From Yponomeuta sedellus (Eukaryota > Arthropoda > Insecta > Lepidoptera > Yponomeutidae): a DNA stretch of 64,000 nucleotides. Shown in pieces: positions 42,792 to 53,630 of this stretch (its first letter is position 1; the number at the start of each line of letters is the position of its first letter). Under the pieces are notes generated by a model. The model was not told the DNA's origin. It saw only the letters and a program-made list of their open reading frames with translations, and ran no database searches. Location of the stretch: assembly GCA_934045075.1 (NCBI GenBank), contig OW203740.1:17187878-17251877 (forward strand). Direction: 5' to 3'. A program made the translations under genes and the position numbers.

Positions 42792-43115
42792 TATCAACCC
42801 TTGTATATCCCCACTGCTGGGGCACGGGTGTCTTCCTGCATCGCAGGGAGGTTACTCTCCACCTCGGGGGCCAAATCCGGGTTGATGGAGGATTATAAGA
42901 CAGTGGTGGGCCTTACTGCCAGAAGTTATCAAGCCGCCCATAAGGCCTCTGACATGGCTTAACGACTGCCATTACATGACAGCCAACCGCAACGGCTTGA
43001 CGTGCCTTGCGAAGCACGAAAGCGCTCGGACAAATTCCACAAGCGGTAGTAACGGGACGGTCACCCATCCTGCACCTGACCGCTCTTGTTGTTGATTAAC
43101 TCAAGTGATTGATTC
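42792..43115 (-). repeat. 5S-headed SINE, full with diverged head
   Basis: Antisense body followed by the complement of a weathered head (~43060-43115). The order of parts equals 49519-49876. Confidence 0.7.
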
Positions 43116-43585
43116 CAGGCAGACGTAATGCTTTAAGCTTTTACTACCAGTCAACAGCAAGTGGAGGTTAACTGAGACTTCTACGAATACAATACATAGT
43201 ACGAATAATATGAAACCTAACCTGAGCCAAATGAAAGAATTAAGTGTATTAGTACACATTCATACCTCCCTACCTAAATGGAAACCGATAATTCGGCGCG
43301 GGCCTTTACGTACAAATAAAGATCAAAACGAGATGCCCCAGTATTAAGTTAAGGTGACGAGGGTCCACTCTCATTTCGGAATGCGTAGGCGCTAACTAAG
43401 AGATGAAACTACCAGAAGAACTACAGTAGTAAATGTTGGATCATAGTGATACCGAAAAATAGGATTTTCTGTTTAAAATGATCTATTAAGGTGATTCGGG
43501 GTGCTAACTATCGCCCCGAAGAAGTATATGTAGTGTTACTTTGTATGACAGGATACACAATAGTCTGATTAGAGAACGTTGTGGA
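43116..43585. other. unassigned stretch
   Basis: Nothing recognised. Confidence 0.4.
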
Positions 43586-43895
43586 CTGCAAGAGGATGTA
43601 GTGACTAGAATTGAGAAAGGAATCTTGCCCTAAAGAGAGGATTAAGGGAGACAAATATATATTGCCAATGTGAGTGGAAGGGCTGGTAAGAGACGTCCAA
43701 GACGGATATACATCGACCAAATAGGGGATGTGTTATCAAAGGAAAAGATAAAAAGTACCCGGAACCAGCGCGCGTGCACGCAACTAGCTATGAACGTTGA
43801 TGAAGCGAAGGTGATCTGTCAGGATCGTGGCAAGTGGCAGTCCCTTGTCTCTGCCTACCCCTCTGGGATACAGGAGTGAGGTTATGTATGTATGT
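43586..43895 (+). pseudogene. RTE-like LINE 3' end, internally deleted
   Basis: The frame near 43664-43745 gives VSGRAGKRRPRRIYIDQIGD, matching the 60461-60688 copy (VSGRAGKGRPRRININEIGD). The part with RWFGHVERM in that copy is deleted here. Ends in a short TATG tail. Confidence 0.7.
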
Positions 43896-43918
43896 ATGAG
43901 CTATTATATTCTTTTTTT

Positions 43919-44185
43919 TAATGCACTAACAGGTGCTAAGGACAATTTTATGTACGAACCTAACTGCAAAGTAGGTACTTGGGGCTGCAAGTGATGCAAA
44001 TTACTTCAGCTAGATGTTGCTGCCTGTACGTAATACAGACAGTATTGTAAAGAGGTTCGAAATTTCACTGACGCCGGTGAGACACCCATTAGCTCAGTTT
44101 GGAGAGCGCTGGGACGGTTAGCCAGAGGTCGCGGGTTCGAGTCACGGCACGGGTGGAATTTTTAGCCTCTAAATAAGTTTTCAAA
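43919..44185 (+). repeat. tRNA-like SINE, family C
   Basis: Near full copy: left end 'gcactaacaggtgct', tRNA-like core ~44090-44155, right end 'agcctctaaataag'. Confidence 0.75.
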
Positions 44186-44854
44186 AGCGTGAGCTATTAT
44201 CAACTAACCGGGATTGCGCTCGCCTTCTGTGTTGCACCTACTTACGTCTGGTCCCGTAGGTTTGTAGACAACTGACTTGGGTCATAAATGAACGGGGACG
44301 CTGTTTAGCGGCGAGCGTGAGGGACATTCTATCCCGAGTGCTGTAATATAGTAGCGTTTGCCTTAAAGCTCCGGGCACACCTGGCTACGTTTATTTACTA
44401 GCTGTGACCGGCGGTAACGTTCGCGTGGGATTGCCATTAAATCCAGCTAAGCAGCTCCATGCTATAACAGTAGTGACACCAATGGTAAAATAGTAGTTTA
44501 CGATACTGTTGCAAAATAAGGGTTAACACGAGTGTGAACCTTAGGCGAGTTTTTTTTATAGTATCACACGAGTGTTGTAAGACCATGTACAGTGTCTTTA
44601 CTTATAACTTAAAATAATATTAAACAGAACCAAACTTTGTTTAAATATTGAAAAGTTTTTTTAAATGTAAAATGTTGGCGCCAAGGCGCAAACTTCCATT
44701 GCGTATGCGTGCTGCGTCGCCACGGACTCGTTCATTGAAACTATTTTTTTAAAAGCAGAGGTTCAACCTTCTTGGTCCAGCTGAAGGTTGTATAGGTAAG
44801 TAAGTAAAGTAAAGTGAAAAGTATTTATTAATTGAAAAGTAATTTATGTAATTT
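44186..44854. other. unassigned stretch
   Basis: Contains two 'cacgagtgt' motifs near 44530-44575. No gene. Confidence 0.4.
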
Positions 44855-44952
44855 ACTTATGAATGTTGATGAAGCTAAGGTTATCTGACAGGATCGTGGC
44901 AAGCGGCAGTCCCTGGTCTCTGCCTACCCCTCTGAGATACAGGCGTGAGGTT
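44855..44952 (+). repeat. RTE-like LINE tail
   Basis: Contains 'atgttgatgaagctaagg' and 'gtctctgcctacccctctg' as in 43790-43895 and 60680-60775. Confidence 0.7.
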
Positions 44953-45221
44953 ATGTATGTATGTATGTATGTATGTATGTATGTATGTATGTATGTATGT
45001 ATGTATGTATGTATGTATGTATGTATGTATGTATGTATGTATGTATGTATGTATGTATGTATGTATGTATGTATGTATGTATGTATGTATGTATGTATGT
45101 ATGTATGTATGTATGTATGTATGTATGTATGTATGTATGTATGTATGTATGTATGTATGTATGTAGGTATGTATGTAGGTATGTATGTATGTATGTATGT
45201 ATGTATGTATGTATGTATGTA
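44953..45221. repeat. (TATG)n microsatellite, ~270 bp
   Basis: About 67 tetramers with two TAGG variants near 45166 and 45178. It starts exactly where other RTE-like tails have only a few TATG units. The repetitive open frames on both strands are artefacts of it. Confidence 0.97.
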
Positions 45222-45654
45222 TTTGGTATGTGGTCCCAGGATCGCCGCATTCTCAGCGGATGTGTGTTTGTGTGCGTGTGTATGGTTGTGTTTGTTTGAG
45301 TTTGTGTGTGAGTGTGTGTATCTATGTGTATGTGTATATGTTTATGTGTGTATATGTGTGTGTGTATTCGTGTGTGTGTTGGCAAAAAACAGTCGAACAT
45401 GTTTCAGTTGTAAATAGTCACATCGGTTGTTTGTTTTAAGTATGCCACCGTCCTAACAGTCTGCTTTATGAATTGACGTGATAATTTTCGGGCGCTCGAC
45501 AATTTCTCCCTTGCTCCCGACAGGTCATAATGGATGCCATTACGCCGCGAAAAACACCTTGGCTGTGTACCTTCCAACAGGATTGTATGTTATTGTTAAC
45601 TCTTTGAGGTTGTGCACACAGGGCGGTAAAGGCTTCATTACAGCCTTACCACTC
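45222..45654. other. GT-rich region and unassigned DNA
   Basis: 45255-45395 is dominated by TG and TGTATG words, a decayed compound microsatellite. The rest is unassigned. Confidence 0.6.
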
Positions 45655-46015
45655 GTAGCCTTGCCTGAGTGATCTTAAACATTCACGAAGGTTAAGAAAC
45701 GTAGGGCATGTTCAGTGCATGGATGGGTGACCGTCTATGACTAACGCTAGTGGCCTTTTTCCAAGCGGTCCAGTGGTTCACAAGGCGCGCTAAGCATTTG
45801 ATGCCAGCTTCCGTCGATAGATGGCAGTCGTTAAGCAAGTTAGATACCTTAGAGCGGCTTCACAGTAAGTAACCGTCTGACAGTAATACCAGCCACTGGT
45901 TTTGCAATCCTCCACCAAGACGGACTTGGCCCCCGTGGTGGAGTATGGCCTATACCTTCCTCAGGTAAGAGACGGGTGCCCATCGGTGGGGACATAATCG
46001 GTTGATGATGATGAT
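45655..46015 (+). repeat. 5S-headed SINE, head variant 2
   Basis: Sense copy. Head 45680-45755 has 'cacgaaggttaagaaacgta' then 'ggatgggtgaccgtct', matching 5S rRNA around positions 40-90. The body follows, and the copy ends in (GAT)n at 46001-46018. Confidence 0.78.
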
Positions 46016-46018
46016 GAC

Positions 46019-46617
46019 TGTCTTACTTATTGTGTTCCGGCGCTGCGCCGTATATGATACTGTTTATTCATCATATTAGCAGACATTCACAAATCATCAT
46101 ATTCTCAAAACATCATATTCTTTAGAAATCTGTTAGCTCAGGGTCTTGATGTCGAGGTAAATAAGCTAGTAGACTGTATATATAAATTGATGGTTTAATT
46201 GGAAAATAAGATAATTCAAAATTAGTGTGTATCGACACGTCGGATGGTGTGAAGTGCCGCATGCCGCGCGCGGCTGCCGACCTGCTCGCAAGTTGTCCGG
46301 CCGGTTTTGGCCTGCGGGGCGCGGGGCACCGCTCAGTGACGTAGGGCTCCAACAAATCATATTCGCTATGATATAAATCATACCGGATATAGTGTAACAA
46401 GATCTGTATCAATCTTTTTTAAAATTGTTCTGATATAAAAAAGTGATACTCAGAGTGTGGGTACCTATTACAAGGTACTTCCATCTACTAGAAGTAATGG
46501 TAGTGGATCCAGAACTGAAAGCATTTTGTACTACTATAAAACCTTTACATATGACTTATCAAAGTATTTACATTGCGCGATCTAGCCTTTTTATACAAAG
46601 CCATCTGTTATATTCTT
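46019..46617. other. unassigned stretch with GC-rich patch
   Basis: 46240-46345 is very GC-rich against AT-rich flanks. No domain seen. Confidence 0.4.
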
Positions 46618-46765
46618 TTTAATGCACTAACCCGTGCTAAGGACAATTTTAAAACCGTATTTAGAGGCTGAAAAAAGAACGAGCGCTGGCACGGATGGCC
46701 AGAGGTTGCGGGTTCAAATCCCGGCATGAGTGGAATTTTTAGCCTCTAAATAGGTTTTTTTTAAA
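46618..46765 (+). repeat. SINE family C, rearranged
   Basis: Left end, then an inverted 'tttagaggct' piece, then the tRNA-like second half and normal right end. The A-box half is missing. Confidence 0.65.
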
Positions 46766-46907
46766 AAGCAATCTGTACCAGTCACTACGCGTGCCAATCG
46801 CGGATGAGCGATTTCAAGCGCTAAGGTACGTCCACACCTCGGACACTCAGGTTACCCCACGATGTTTTCCTTCAGTAAAATAATTATGTTGTGTTGTTGT
46901 AGTATTT

Positions 46908-47071
46908 TCTAAGGTTAAAGTTAAAGTTCTAGCCCGAGAAGACCGTTTCTTCCCTAGAATGATACGTGAGGCAATAGAGATCCGCCGGCATCCAAATTTT
47001 AATAGAGATCGTGGTTGGAACATACCGGTAGCATGGGAACCAGTGCTTAAGTGCATGAGACCCCCTTGCTA
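46908..47071 (+). pseudogene. Penelope-like element, GIY-YIG endonuclease C-terminus
   Basis: Plus frame reads ...VLAREDRFFPRMIREAIEI then RRHPNFNRDRGWNIP...W and stops at 47069-47071. The R-x3-EAIEI...NFNRDxG...W pattern is the C-terminal part of the GIY-YIG nuclease that Penelope-like retroelements use to cut their target. About 50 residues remain; everything upstream is gone. A tail related to the 7817, 11891 and 61307 elements follows at 47310-47400. Confidence 0.7.
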
Positions 47072-47309
47072 GCAGTGTGACTGTAGAATAAATAATAAAA
47101 ATAAATTTAATTTCAATTAATAATCGGTATCTTTAAGTTCATATAAAGTAATTAGTTTATAAATTTAATTTTAACTTCAATTACTAATAATCAATATTTT
47201 TGACTTTACATAAAAAAATATTGGTTTGTCTATTTTGGAACGTAACTTCATAATTTTTCCGAGGGTAGTAAACTAACCGTTAATGATTTCTAAAAGACAC
47301 CTGTCACCT

Positions 47310-47400
47310 CAGTCATCCGGGACCACGGCACCTGAAAAAGTGCCGAAACGTTGGAAAATTGTAAAAATGTAATAAACGAGCATAAATCCATATAAAAACA
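47310..47400 (+). repeat. Penelope-like 3' tail
   Basis: Contains 'gaccac', hairpin GGCAC...GTGCC, GAAACGTTGG. Its position downstream of the GIY-YIG remnant ties the tail family to Penelope. Confidence 0.55.
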
Positions 47401-47404
47401 GTTT

Positions 47405-47505
47405 TAATTATTTAAAAACCTATTTAGAGGCTAAAAATTTCACCCATGCCGGGATTCGAACCCGCAATTTGTTCCTTAGCACGGGTAAGTGCATTAAAAA
47501 TAAAA
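47405..47505 (-). repeat. SINE family C fragment
   Basis: Right end plus B-box (GGTTCGAATCC on the minus strand) joined to the outer end, with the middle deleted. Confidence 0.65.
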
Positions 47506-47644
47506 AAAATGTGTAGTTTTAATTATGTCTTGTTGTGTCAAAGTACTTTTTTTTCATATTTATAACTTACTTAAGCTGGGCCGGAAAGGGATGCTCCAGC
47601 TGAGTATTACCTCGACCGGGGGGTAGATATGAAACTGGCGGTGA

Positions 47645-47740
47645 TTAATTAATGTCGATGAAGCGAAAGGGATTTGTGAGTATCGTGGAAAGTAGTAAGC
47701 CTTGACTACCCCCCAGGGATACAGGCGTGACTTTATCTAA
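47645..47740 (+). repeat. RTE-like LINE tail, decayed
   Basis: 'gatgaagcgaaagggatt' and 'gggatacaggcgtgac' match the family tail. Confidence 0.55.
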
Positions 47741-48880
47741 CCTATGGCTTAGGCACCCCTTAGTCGCAGTTCACATACAAGCGAGACTTTTTTTTGTCAT
47801 TTTACTGACATGCCAAATTGCTATAAAACTGTATCAACACGCTTAAAGCACTAACAGACCAGCTGTTTGTGAGCGATTTGAATTCAAAGCAACTACGCAG
47901 CGAACTCGCCGCGACGACGCCGCGATGACGCTGCGCCATTGCGAGGCATACCACTCTTTACACCATTTTGTACAATCGCGTTTCGCAGTCCGTCCCGTAC
48001 TACTTTAGTCGTATCAAAGTACGTAGCGTAAGTAAGCGGATGTAAGCATTGTTCAGAGATTCAAATGACTTGAATATGGATTGAGTCGTTTATAACCAAA
48101 ATAAAAAATCTTGTTATAGGGGAGACACACAGTTATGTAATCGCTCTTTCTCAATCCATTACTTGATAATTGTTACTTTCATATTTAGAGTTCACTTGTA
48201 TCTGCTTTCGCATAATTTTTTTTCGTCTCCTAAGTAACAAAGGCAGTAGTGTAGCCGTTCACTCCAGTAGTGAGGCATTTTAATAATAATTACTTATTTT
48301 AAGTGAATCGCGTACTGTATAAAATAAAATACATATATGTATGTTGTATTTTGCTACTAAGTGTAAAACGGTACAGCTTCGCGCAACATCATCGTAGTGA
48401 GTTTGCTGCGCAATCGCATCGCTTGGAAATCGCCAGTGTAATAGGGCCGTTAGAGATTTGATTTGAGAAACCTTCGTTTTAGTAGTCAAGTGTCGTAATC
48501 GCTTGACCAACAGGCCTTAAGATTTTTTAAATGAATAGCCCTGATTTTCTTTCGCAGTACGGTCGTAAAAATATTACTATCGGAATAGAAAACCTTAGTC
48601 TGCATACCATAAAAGCCATCGAAAGGGCGAGGCAGCCATGTTGATAATTTTAATCAACCCTTTTGTCGGGTTATTTGTTTACGGACGCTAAAAGGGTTGT
48701 CGCCCCCAAATTAAGGACAATTTTATTCTGACTTCATAAACATAACTGGGATTACGTAAGGTTGCCTCAAAAATGTGCTGGTCTTGAGACATTCCAATGT
48801 GGTTGTTTTTGGAACTACTTTTGATCCACTTGTTACTTTGCGATTTTTTTTTAAATGTTATTATATCATCTTCATCATCA
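47741..48880. other. unassigned stretch
   Basis: About 1.1 kb without recognised gene or repeat. A GC-richer patch lies at 47900-47950. Confidence 0.4.
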
Positions 48881-48884
48881 TCAT

Positions 48885-49190
48885 TTCAGCCTATTGCAGT
48901 CCACTGCTGGACATAAGCCTCCCCAAGGTGCGCCACAAGACCCAATCTCCCGTTTTCGCCATCCAGTCACCACCGGCCGCCTTTTTCAGGTCGTCGGTCC
49001 ATCTGGTCGGAGGGCGTCCTACACTACGCTTGCCGAGTCGTGGTCTCCATTCGAGAACCCGTCTGCTCTAACGATTATCGGTTCTGCGACAGATGTGACC
49101 AGCCCACTGCCACTTCAGCTTGCTACACTTCTGAACTGCGTCAGTGACTTTGGTTTGTCGGATAATCTCATTCCGGACTTTGTCCCTTAA
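48885..49190 (-). pseudogene. RTE-like LINE ORF2 C-terminus
   Basis: Minus frame encodes ...KVTDAVQKCSKLKWQWAGHI and, after frame damage, GRPPTRWTDDLKKAAG and a terminal QQWTA. The KWxWAGH and RWxDD words are the C-terminal signature of RTE/endonuclease-reverse transcriptase LINEs. It is 5'-truncated with stops. Confidence 0.7.
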
Positions 49191-49506
49191 CGAGAAACCG
49201 TTATTTTATGATTTTGTTAAATTTGCTCTAAGCAGTGTCACAGCCTCCGTTAAATCAATATCCTACATAGATATATGTTTAATGTAACGCGTATGGTTTT
49301 AAAAATTATTTATTAAACAGTGCCGAACCGAGGCCAAATAAAATGAATTTAAATTAAAAAACGAAAATAAAATCGCAAAATTTGGTAAAACAAAAGTGGA
49401 TGTAAATGACAAAATGTTACGGACGTGGTTTAAAAATTAAGCCTACAGGGTGATACAGGGTGTAAAAACCCTACATATATTTATGTAAGCTTTTGGGAGT
49501 AAACCA
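49191..49506. other. unassigned stretch
   Basis: Nothing recognised; AT-rich. Confidence 0.4.
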
Positions 49507-49518
49507 CTTCTACAACGT

Positions 49519-49876
49519 TATCAACCCTTGTATGTCCCCACTGCTGGGGCACGGGTCTCTTCCTGCATCGCAGGAAGGTTAGGCCATACTCCACCACGGG
49601 GCCCAAGTCCGGGTTGGTGGAGGATTGTAAGACAGTGGCGGGCCTTACTGTCAGACGTTATCAAGCCGCCCATAAGGCCTCTGACATGGCTTAACGACTG
49701 CCATTATATGACAGCCGGCACCAACGGCGTAACGTGCCTTGCGAAGCACGGAAGCGCTCGGAAAAATGCCACTAGCGGTAGTCACGGGACGCTCACCCAT
49801 CCCGTACCTGACCGCGCCTGTTGTTGCTTAACCAAGTGATTGATTCCAATCACTCGGTTCGCCTAGGCCACGAGCG
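49519..49876 (-). repeat. 5S-headed SINE, type copy with target duplication
   Basis: 358 bp on the minus strand. The 12-base CTTCTACAACGT is repeated on both sides (49507-49518 and 49877-49888), which fixes both ends of the unit. From 49876: lead of ~35 bases, then the 5S-like head (GTTAAGCAAC, GGCGCGGT, GGATGGGTGA), a ~270-base unrelated body, and the end 'ggggacatacaagggttgat'. No protein-coding capacity. The 5S internal promoter would drive transcription by RNA polymerase III. Confidence 0.85.
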
Positions 49877-50022
49877 CTTCTACAACGTCACAAATAATTT
49901 TATTGCATACAAGCTTTTGCTCGCGACTCCGTCGTAGTAATAATGTAGTAATACAAATAATCAAAATCCAAAACACATCTAGGTGACGTAATTCAAAATT
50001 TAAAATAACATTAAAACGTGAA

Positions 50023-50184
50023 AATTACTTTGCTAAATTCCGCCATAAATCCCACAAGTACCATGCGGTTAGTTAATGCACCGCCCTCCCTCCGACTTTT
50101 TCAAGAAGAACCAAGACACGAACACTCCACTACCGACACCATTATACCTGTGTGAGAAAATACGCAAAATTCGGAAGTAACGGC
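50023..50184. mobile_element. MITE, relative of 27913-28135
   Basis: Starts TTACTTTGCTAAATTC and ends 'aaattcggaagtaa'. The interior matches the other copy in inverted orientation. Confidence 0.6.
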
Positions 50185-50577
50185 TGATTCCATACAATAA
50201 TTTAAAATTATAATATAGAAATATAGAAAATTGTGTAAAAAGATTACACCGTCACATACTAAAGTAAAAGCTGTTTGTATAGTCTATTAAAAACCCCATT
50301 TTGGAATATTTAGGGTGAATATGTTACACCCTGTATGTATTTAACGTACTTCCATTTAACAAAACCAATACCAACTGAAAGTGAGTAGTTGCGCTGTTAA
50401 ATCGAGCAGTAATTTCAAATGGCTTGATTAATTTTAATGCCCCAACGTTCGGCGTAAGCAGAACGAATTGGGCTTAACCGAAATAATGAGTAGGCATTCG
50501 CTGTGGTCAGCGATACGTTCACTCAGTGTTATTGTTAGTTTACATTGGATTATATTGGTATAACACATCGAATATCG

Positions 50578-50930
50578 AATCACTCGTAGCCCCGGCTGCC
50601 GGCTGCCTGAGTGATCTTAATCGATCACGAAGGTTAAGCAACATAGGATGTGTTCAGTGCATGGATGGGTAACCATCTATGACTAACGCTAGTGGATTTT
50701 TTCCAAGCAGTTCCCTGCTTAGAAATGTACGTAAAACCTTTGGTGCCGGCTGTCATGTAATGGCAGACGTTAAGCCATGTCAGAAGCTTTACGGGCGGCT
50801 TGATAACTTTTGACAGTAATGCCGGCCACTGTCTTACAATCCTCCACCAACCCGGCATTGGCCCCCGTGCGATGCAGGAAGAGATCTGTGCTTAAATAGT
50901 GGGGACATACAAGGGTTAATATCGATGCAC
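50578..50930 (+). repeat. 5S-headed SINE, head variant 2
   Basis: Head 50615-50680 reads 'cgatcacgaaggttaagcaa' and then 'tggatgggtaacc'; this is the closest match to 5S rRNA in the window (positions ~35-88). The body and end are the family's, with a short deletion before the final 60 bases. Confidence 0.8.
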
Positions 50931-51029
50931 AAGATGCCTTCAGATGAATTCACTGTTTTTAAGTGACACTTAAACCGCAATTTAGAATCATAATAATATG
51001 GCCCTAGGGTAGCAGAATATATACGTCAT

Positions 51030-51200
51030 ACAGAGAGTATTGTAAAGAGGTTCGAAATTTCACTGATGCCGATGAGTCACCAATTGGCTCAGTTTGGAGA
51101 GCGCTGGCACGGTTAGCCAGAGGTCGCGGATTCGAGTCGCGGCTTGGGTGGAATTTTTAGCCTCTAAATAGGTTTTTTAAAATTGTCCTTAGCACGGACA
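51030..51200 (+). repeat. SINE family C
   Basis: tRNA-like core (TGGCTCAGTTTGG, GGATTCGAGTCG) and the family right end; B box mutated. Confidence 0.75.
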
Positions 51201-51369
51201 ATTTTATTTTTAGTGCATTAAAAATAAAAATAGTATAGTCACGTGGGTACAGTGATATCATTCCGATGTAAAAACCGAACTGCAAAGTAAGTTTTTTTTT
51301 TTTATTTATTTTTTTACAAAAACAAAAAAACCTTATCCAATTACACAATTACGCCAAACTGCAAAGCAG

Positions 51370-51585
51370 TTTGTTGGCGAGTAGTCGGGGCTGTAAGTGA
51401 TGCAATTTACTTAAGCCAGATGTCGCTGCCTGTACGTAATACAGAGAATAGTGAAAAGGGGTTCGAAATTTCACTGAATTTCATTAGCTCAGTTGGATAG
51501 AGCGCTGGCACGGATAGCCAGAGGTCGCGGGTTCGAATCCCGGCATGGGTGGAATTTTTAGCCTCTAAATAGGTTTTTAAATCTT
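51370..51585 (+). repeat. SINE family C, best-preserved core
   Basis: TAGCTCAGTTGG and GGTTCGAATCC intact. Preceded by 'agatgtcgctgcctgtacgt'. Acceptor strand has the family's extra base. Confidence 0.8.
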
Positions 51586-51591
51586 TATAAT

Positions 51592-51944
51592 TATCTCACG
51601 TTTGTTTTTTCCTGATGTACAATATTAGATAATATTCATATCTTATCGTATCTTAACTTTCATTTGCACTAAGTAGGTATATAATACTTAATTAATCACA
51701 CAGAAAATAAGAAAGGGGCGCCAGATAACCTTTCAACTCCCGCACAATGCATTTAGTTTCGCGAAATGGTCCGACCAATGCAGGGGACGTTTGATTACCG
51801 CCTACAGCGCTTGGTGGACGGTAATTAAGGGTCAACAAAGATGAGAGAGAACTGTTATTAGGCCATCGACAGGATGCTCATTTATGAATCTCCCCCGATG
51901 AGCAATCCCTATACAATCCAGTCTGTTAGCTTTTAGAATATTCA
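51592..51944. other. unassigned stretch
   Basis: No gene or repeat recognised. Confidence 0.4.
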
Positions 51945-52148
51945 TAACATAACATTTACCTACAAGCGCATACATTGCTCCTGGCCCCACACTAGGATAC
52001 CCTGTGTCGCGGGAACCAGAAACAGCGACATCACAAACATATAAACATCTAAGACCGGAGCTTTTTTTGTTTTGTTTCTAGCCGGGATTCGAACCCGGGA
52101 CCTCTTGCATGGTAGGCAGACGCGCTACCGCTACGCCACAGAGGTCGT
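51945..52148 (-). repeat. tRNA-headed SINE, family F
   Basis: Minus strand: A-box-like 'gtggcgtagcggtagcgc', B-box GGTTCGAATCC, then a body ending in 'gacacagggtatcctagtgt'. Only one full copy in this window, with a head-level relative near 28260-28345. Confidence 0.65.
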
Positions 52149-52514
52149 CAACTCATACCTCGGCTACTATCGGATAGAATCGGGTATATACTTGTAATAG
52201 AAATATCGGAACTATTATGACAAATAACTTTACATAACTTTTCAAAATAGTAAGGAAAAGTTTTATACAGAGCAGGAAGTAGTATTACACTCGTGTGCTT
52301 TCGGCAAAAACCGAGGCCTACTCTAGAGCCCGAGGTATATTCTATTAAAAGCTAACAGAATATAGATAGGTTTTTTTACAATCAACATGACAAAGAATAA
52401 AAAATAAACATAATATTATTTTTTATCATCTTACGTACTTCAGAAAAGTACAAAAAATATTTTTTGCAGATAGGTAATGTGTGGCAAAAATATATGATGA
52501 TTGCCATGAGATAA

Positions 52515-52735
52515 CTGCTGCTGTGTGGTGTCGGCCTAGAGAATAGCACCAACCCAATTCTTCCCGCGGGTGTCGTAAAAGGCGACTAAGGGACACAAAC
52601 GGGGGGTGGGCAGCAGCGCCCCCTGCAGAACAATTCCACTGAACTGCGATCCCCAACCCGCATGCCTAGCGTGGGGATTATAGGCATTACCCCCTATGAT
52701 AGCACAACGTGGCGCTCTTTAGGGGAGGGCTACGA
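52515..52735 (-). repeat. dispersed repeat I
   Basis: Inverted copy of 21395-21612. Confidence 0.65.
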
Positions 52736-52750
52736 GTAAGGTATGGTAAG

Positions 52751-52880
52751 TCACCCATTAGCTCAGTTGGGAGTGCGTTGGCACGGTTAGCCAGAGGTCG
52801 CGGGTTCGAGTCCCGGTACAGGTGGAATTTTTAGCCTCTAAATAGGTTTTTAAAATTGTCCTTAGCACGGGTTAGTGCTA
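52751..52880 (+). repeat. SINE family C
   Basis: Core with GGTTCGAGTCC and the right end including 'gcacgggttagtgc'. Confidence 0.75.
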
Positions 52881-53088
52881 AAAAAAAAGAATGTAATAGC
52901 GTAAAATAAAAAACAAAATATCAATTCAGACATAAAAATTGGAAACTTCAAATTTTAAGGCAGAACAATAAGTTATACTTTGATGTTACAATTATAATCT
53001 TGTTTATATCCGTGTTTATGTCACTGAACTCCTCCAAAACGGCTAGACAGATTCGAATATTTTTTTATTTGTATATGAATAATAATAT

Positions 53089-53305
53089 GAAATGAAAAGG
53101 TTTTATACAAAGTAGCGCAGAAGCTGCGTCTTAATTTTACTAACGTTACAATTCAAACTGGGTGTCCATTTCAAAACAACTCCAAACTTAGTTTTCAAAG
53201 TCCTTAATAAACGGAGTATACATAATTATTTTACAACGTAGAACTCATGCATTGTACTGGCTTTAATGTCAGACATTATTGTCATCTAAATAATCCTTTA
53301 TGCTA
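53089..53305 (+). repeat. dispersed repeat F
   Basis: 'gaaatgaaaaggttttata' to 'gacattattgtcatctaaat', with a short internal deletion. Confidence 0.7.
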
Positions 53306-53416
53306 TTCATTGTTAGTATTAATATGGATGCCCTGGATGGTTAAAATTCACAAATCAGCCCGGCAAATGGCGCTGCATGCAGGAAAACGTCAGTAAGGGC
53401 CGCTAGTATAAATATA

Positions 53417-53630
53417 TATTTACTAGGTGTGCCCTGCGGTGTGACTCGTGATTTATCGATTTTTCCATGGGAATAAGATATTTTCCCGCAATAAAACATA
53501 GACTACGTGTTAATTCAGGGTGCCAGCTAACGCCATATCAAATTTTATCAAAATCACTCCAGCCGCTTAGACGTGAAGGAGTACTAAATAAACACACTCA
53601 CAAACTTTCGCCTTTTAGTGTGATGTGATG
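53417..53630 (-). repeat. dispersed repeat H
   Basis: Inverted copy ending with the complement of 'ggcgaaagtttgtgag'. Confidence 0.6.

Noticed and set aside
44861..45417. Long MYVC/IHTY-type open frames on both strands
   Set aside because: They are translations of the (TATG)n microsatellite.
45680..45755. Functional 5S rRNA gene (also 50615-50680)
   Set aside because: Only the middle of 5S is represented, with changes and without the proper ends; an unrelated body follows.
47320..47360. Complete hammerhead ribozyme
   Set aside because: The GAAAC half after a stem is present but I find no CUGANGA box at the right place; kept only as a hypothesis.
51480..51550. tRNA gene (and the similar sequences at 27130, 34790, 44090)
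   Set aside because: A and B boxes are present, but an extra base offsets the acceptor stem, position 33 is not T, and the same flanks recur in many copies. It is a SINE core.
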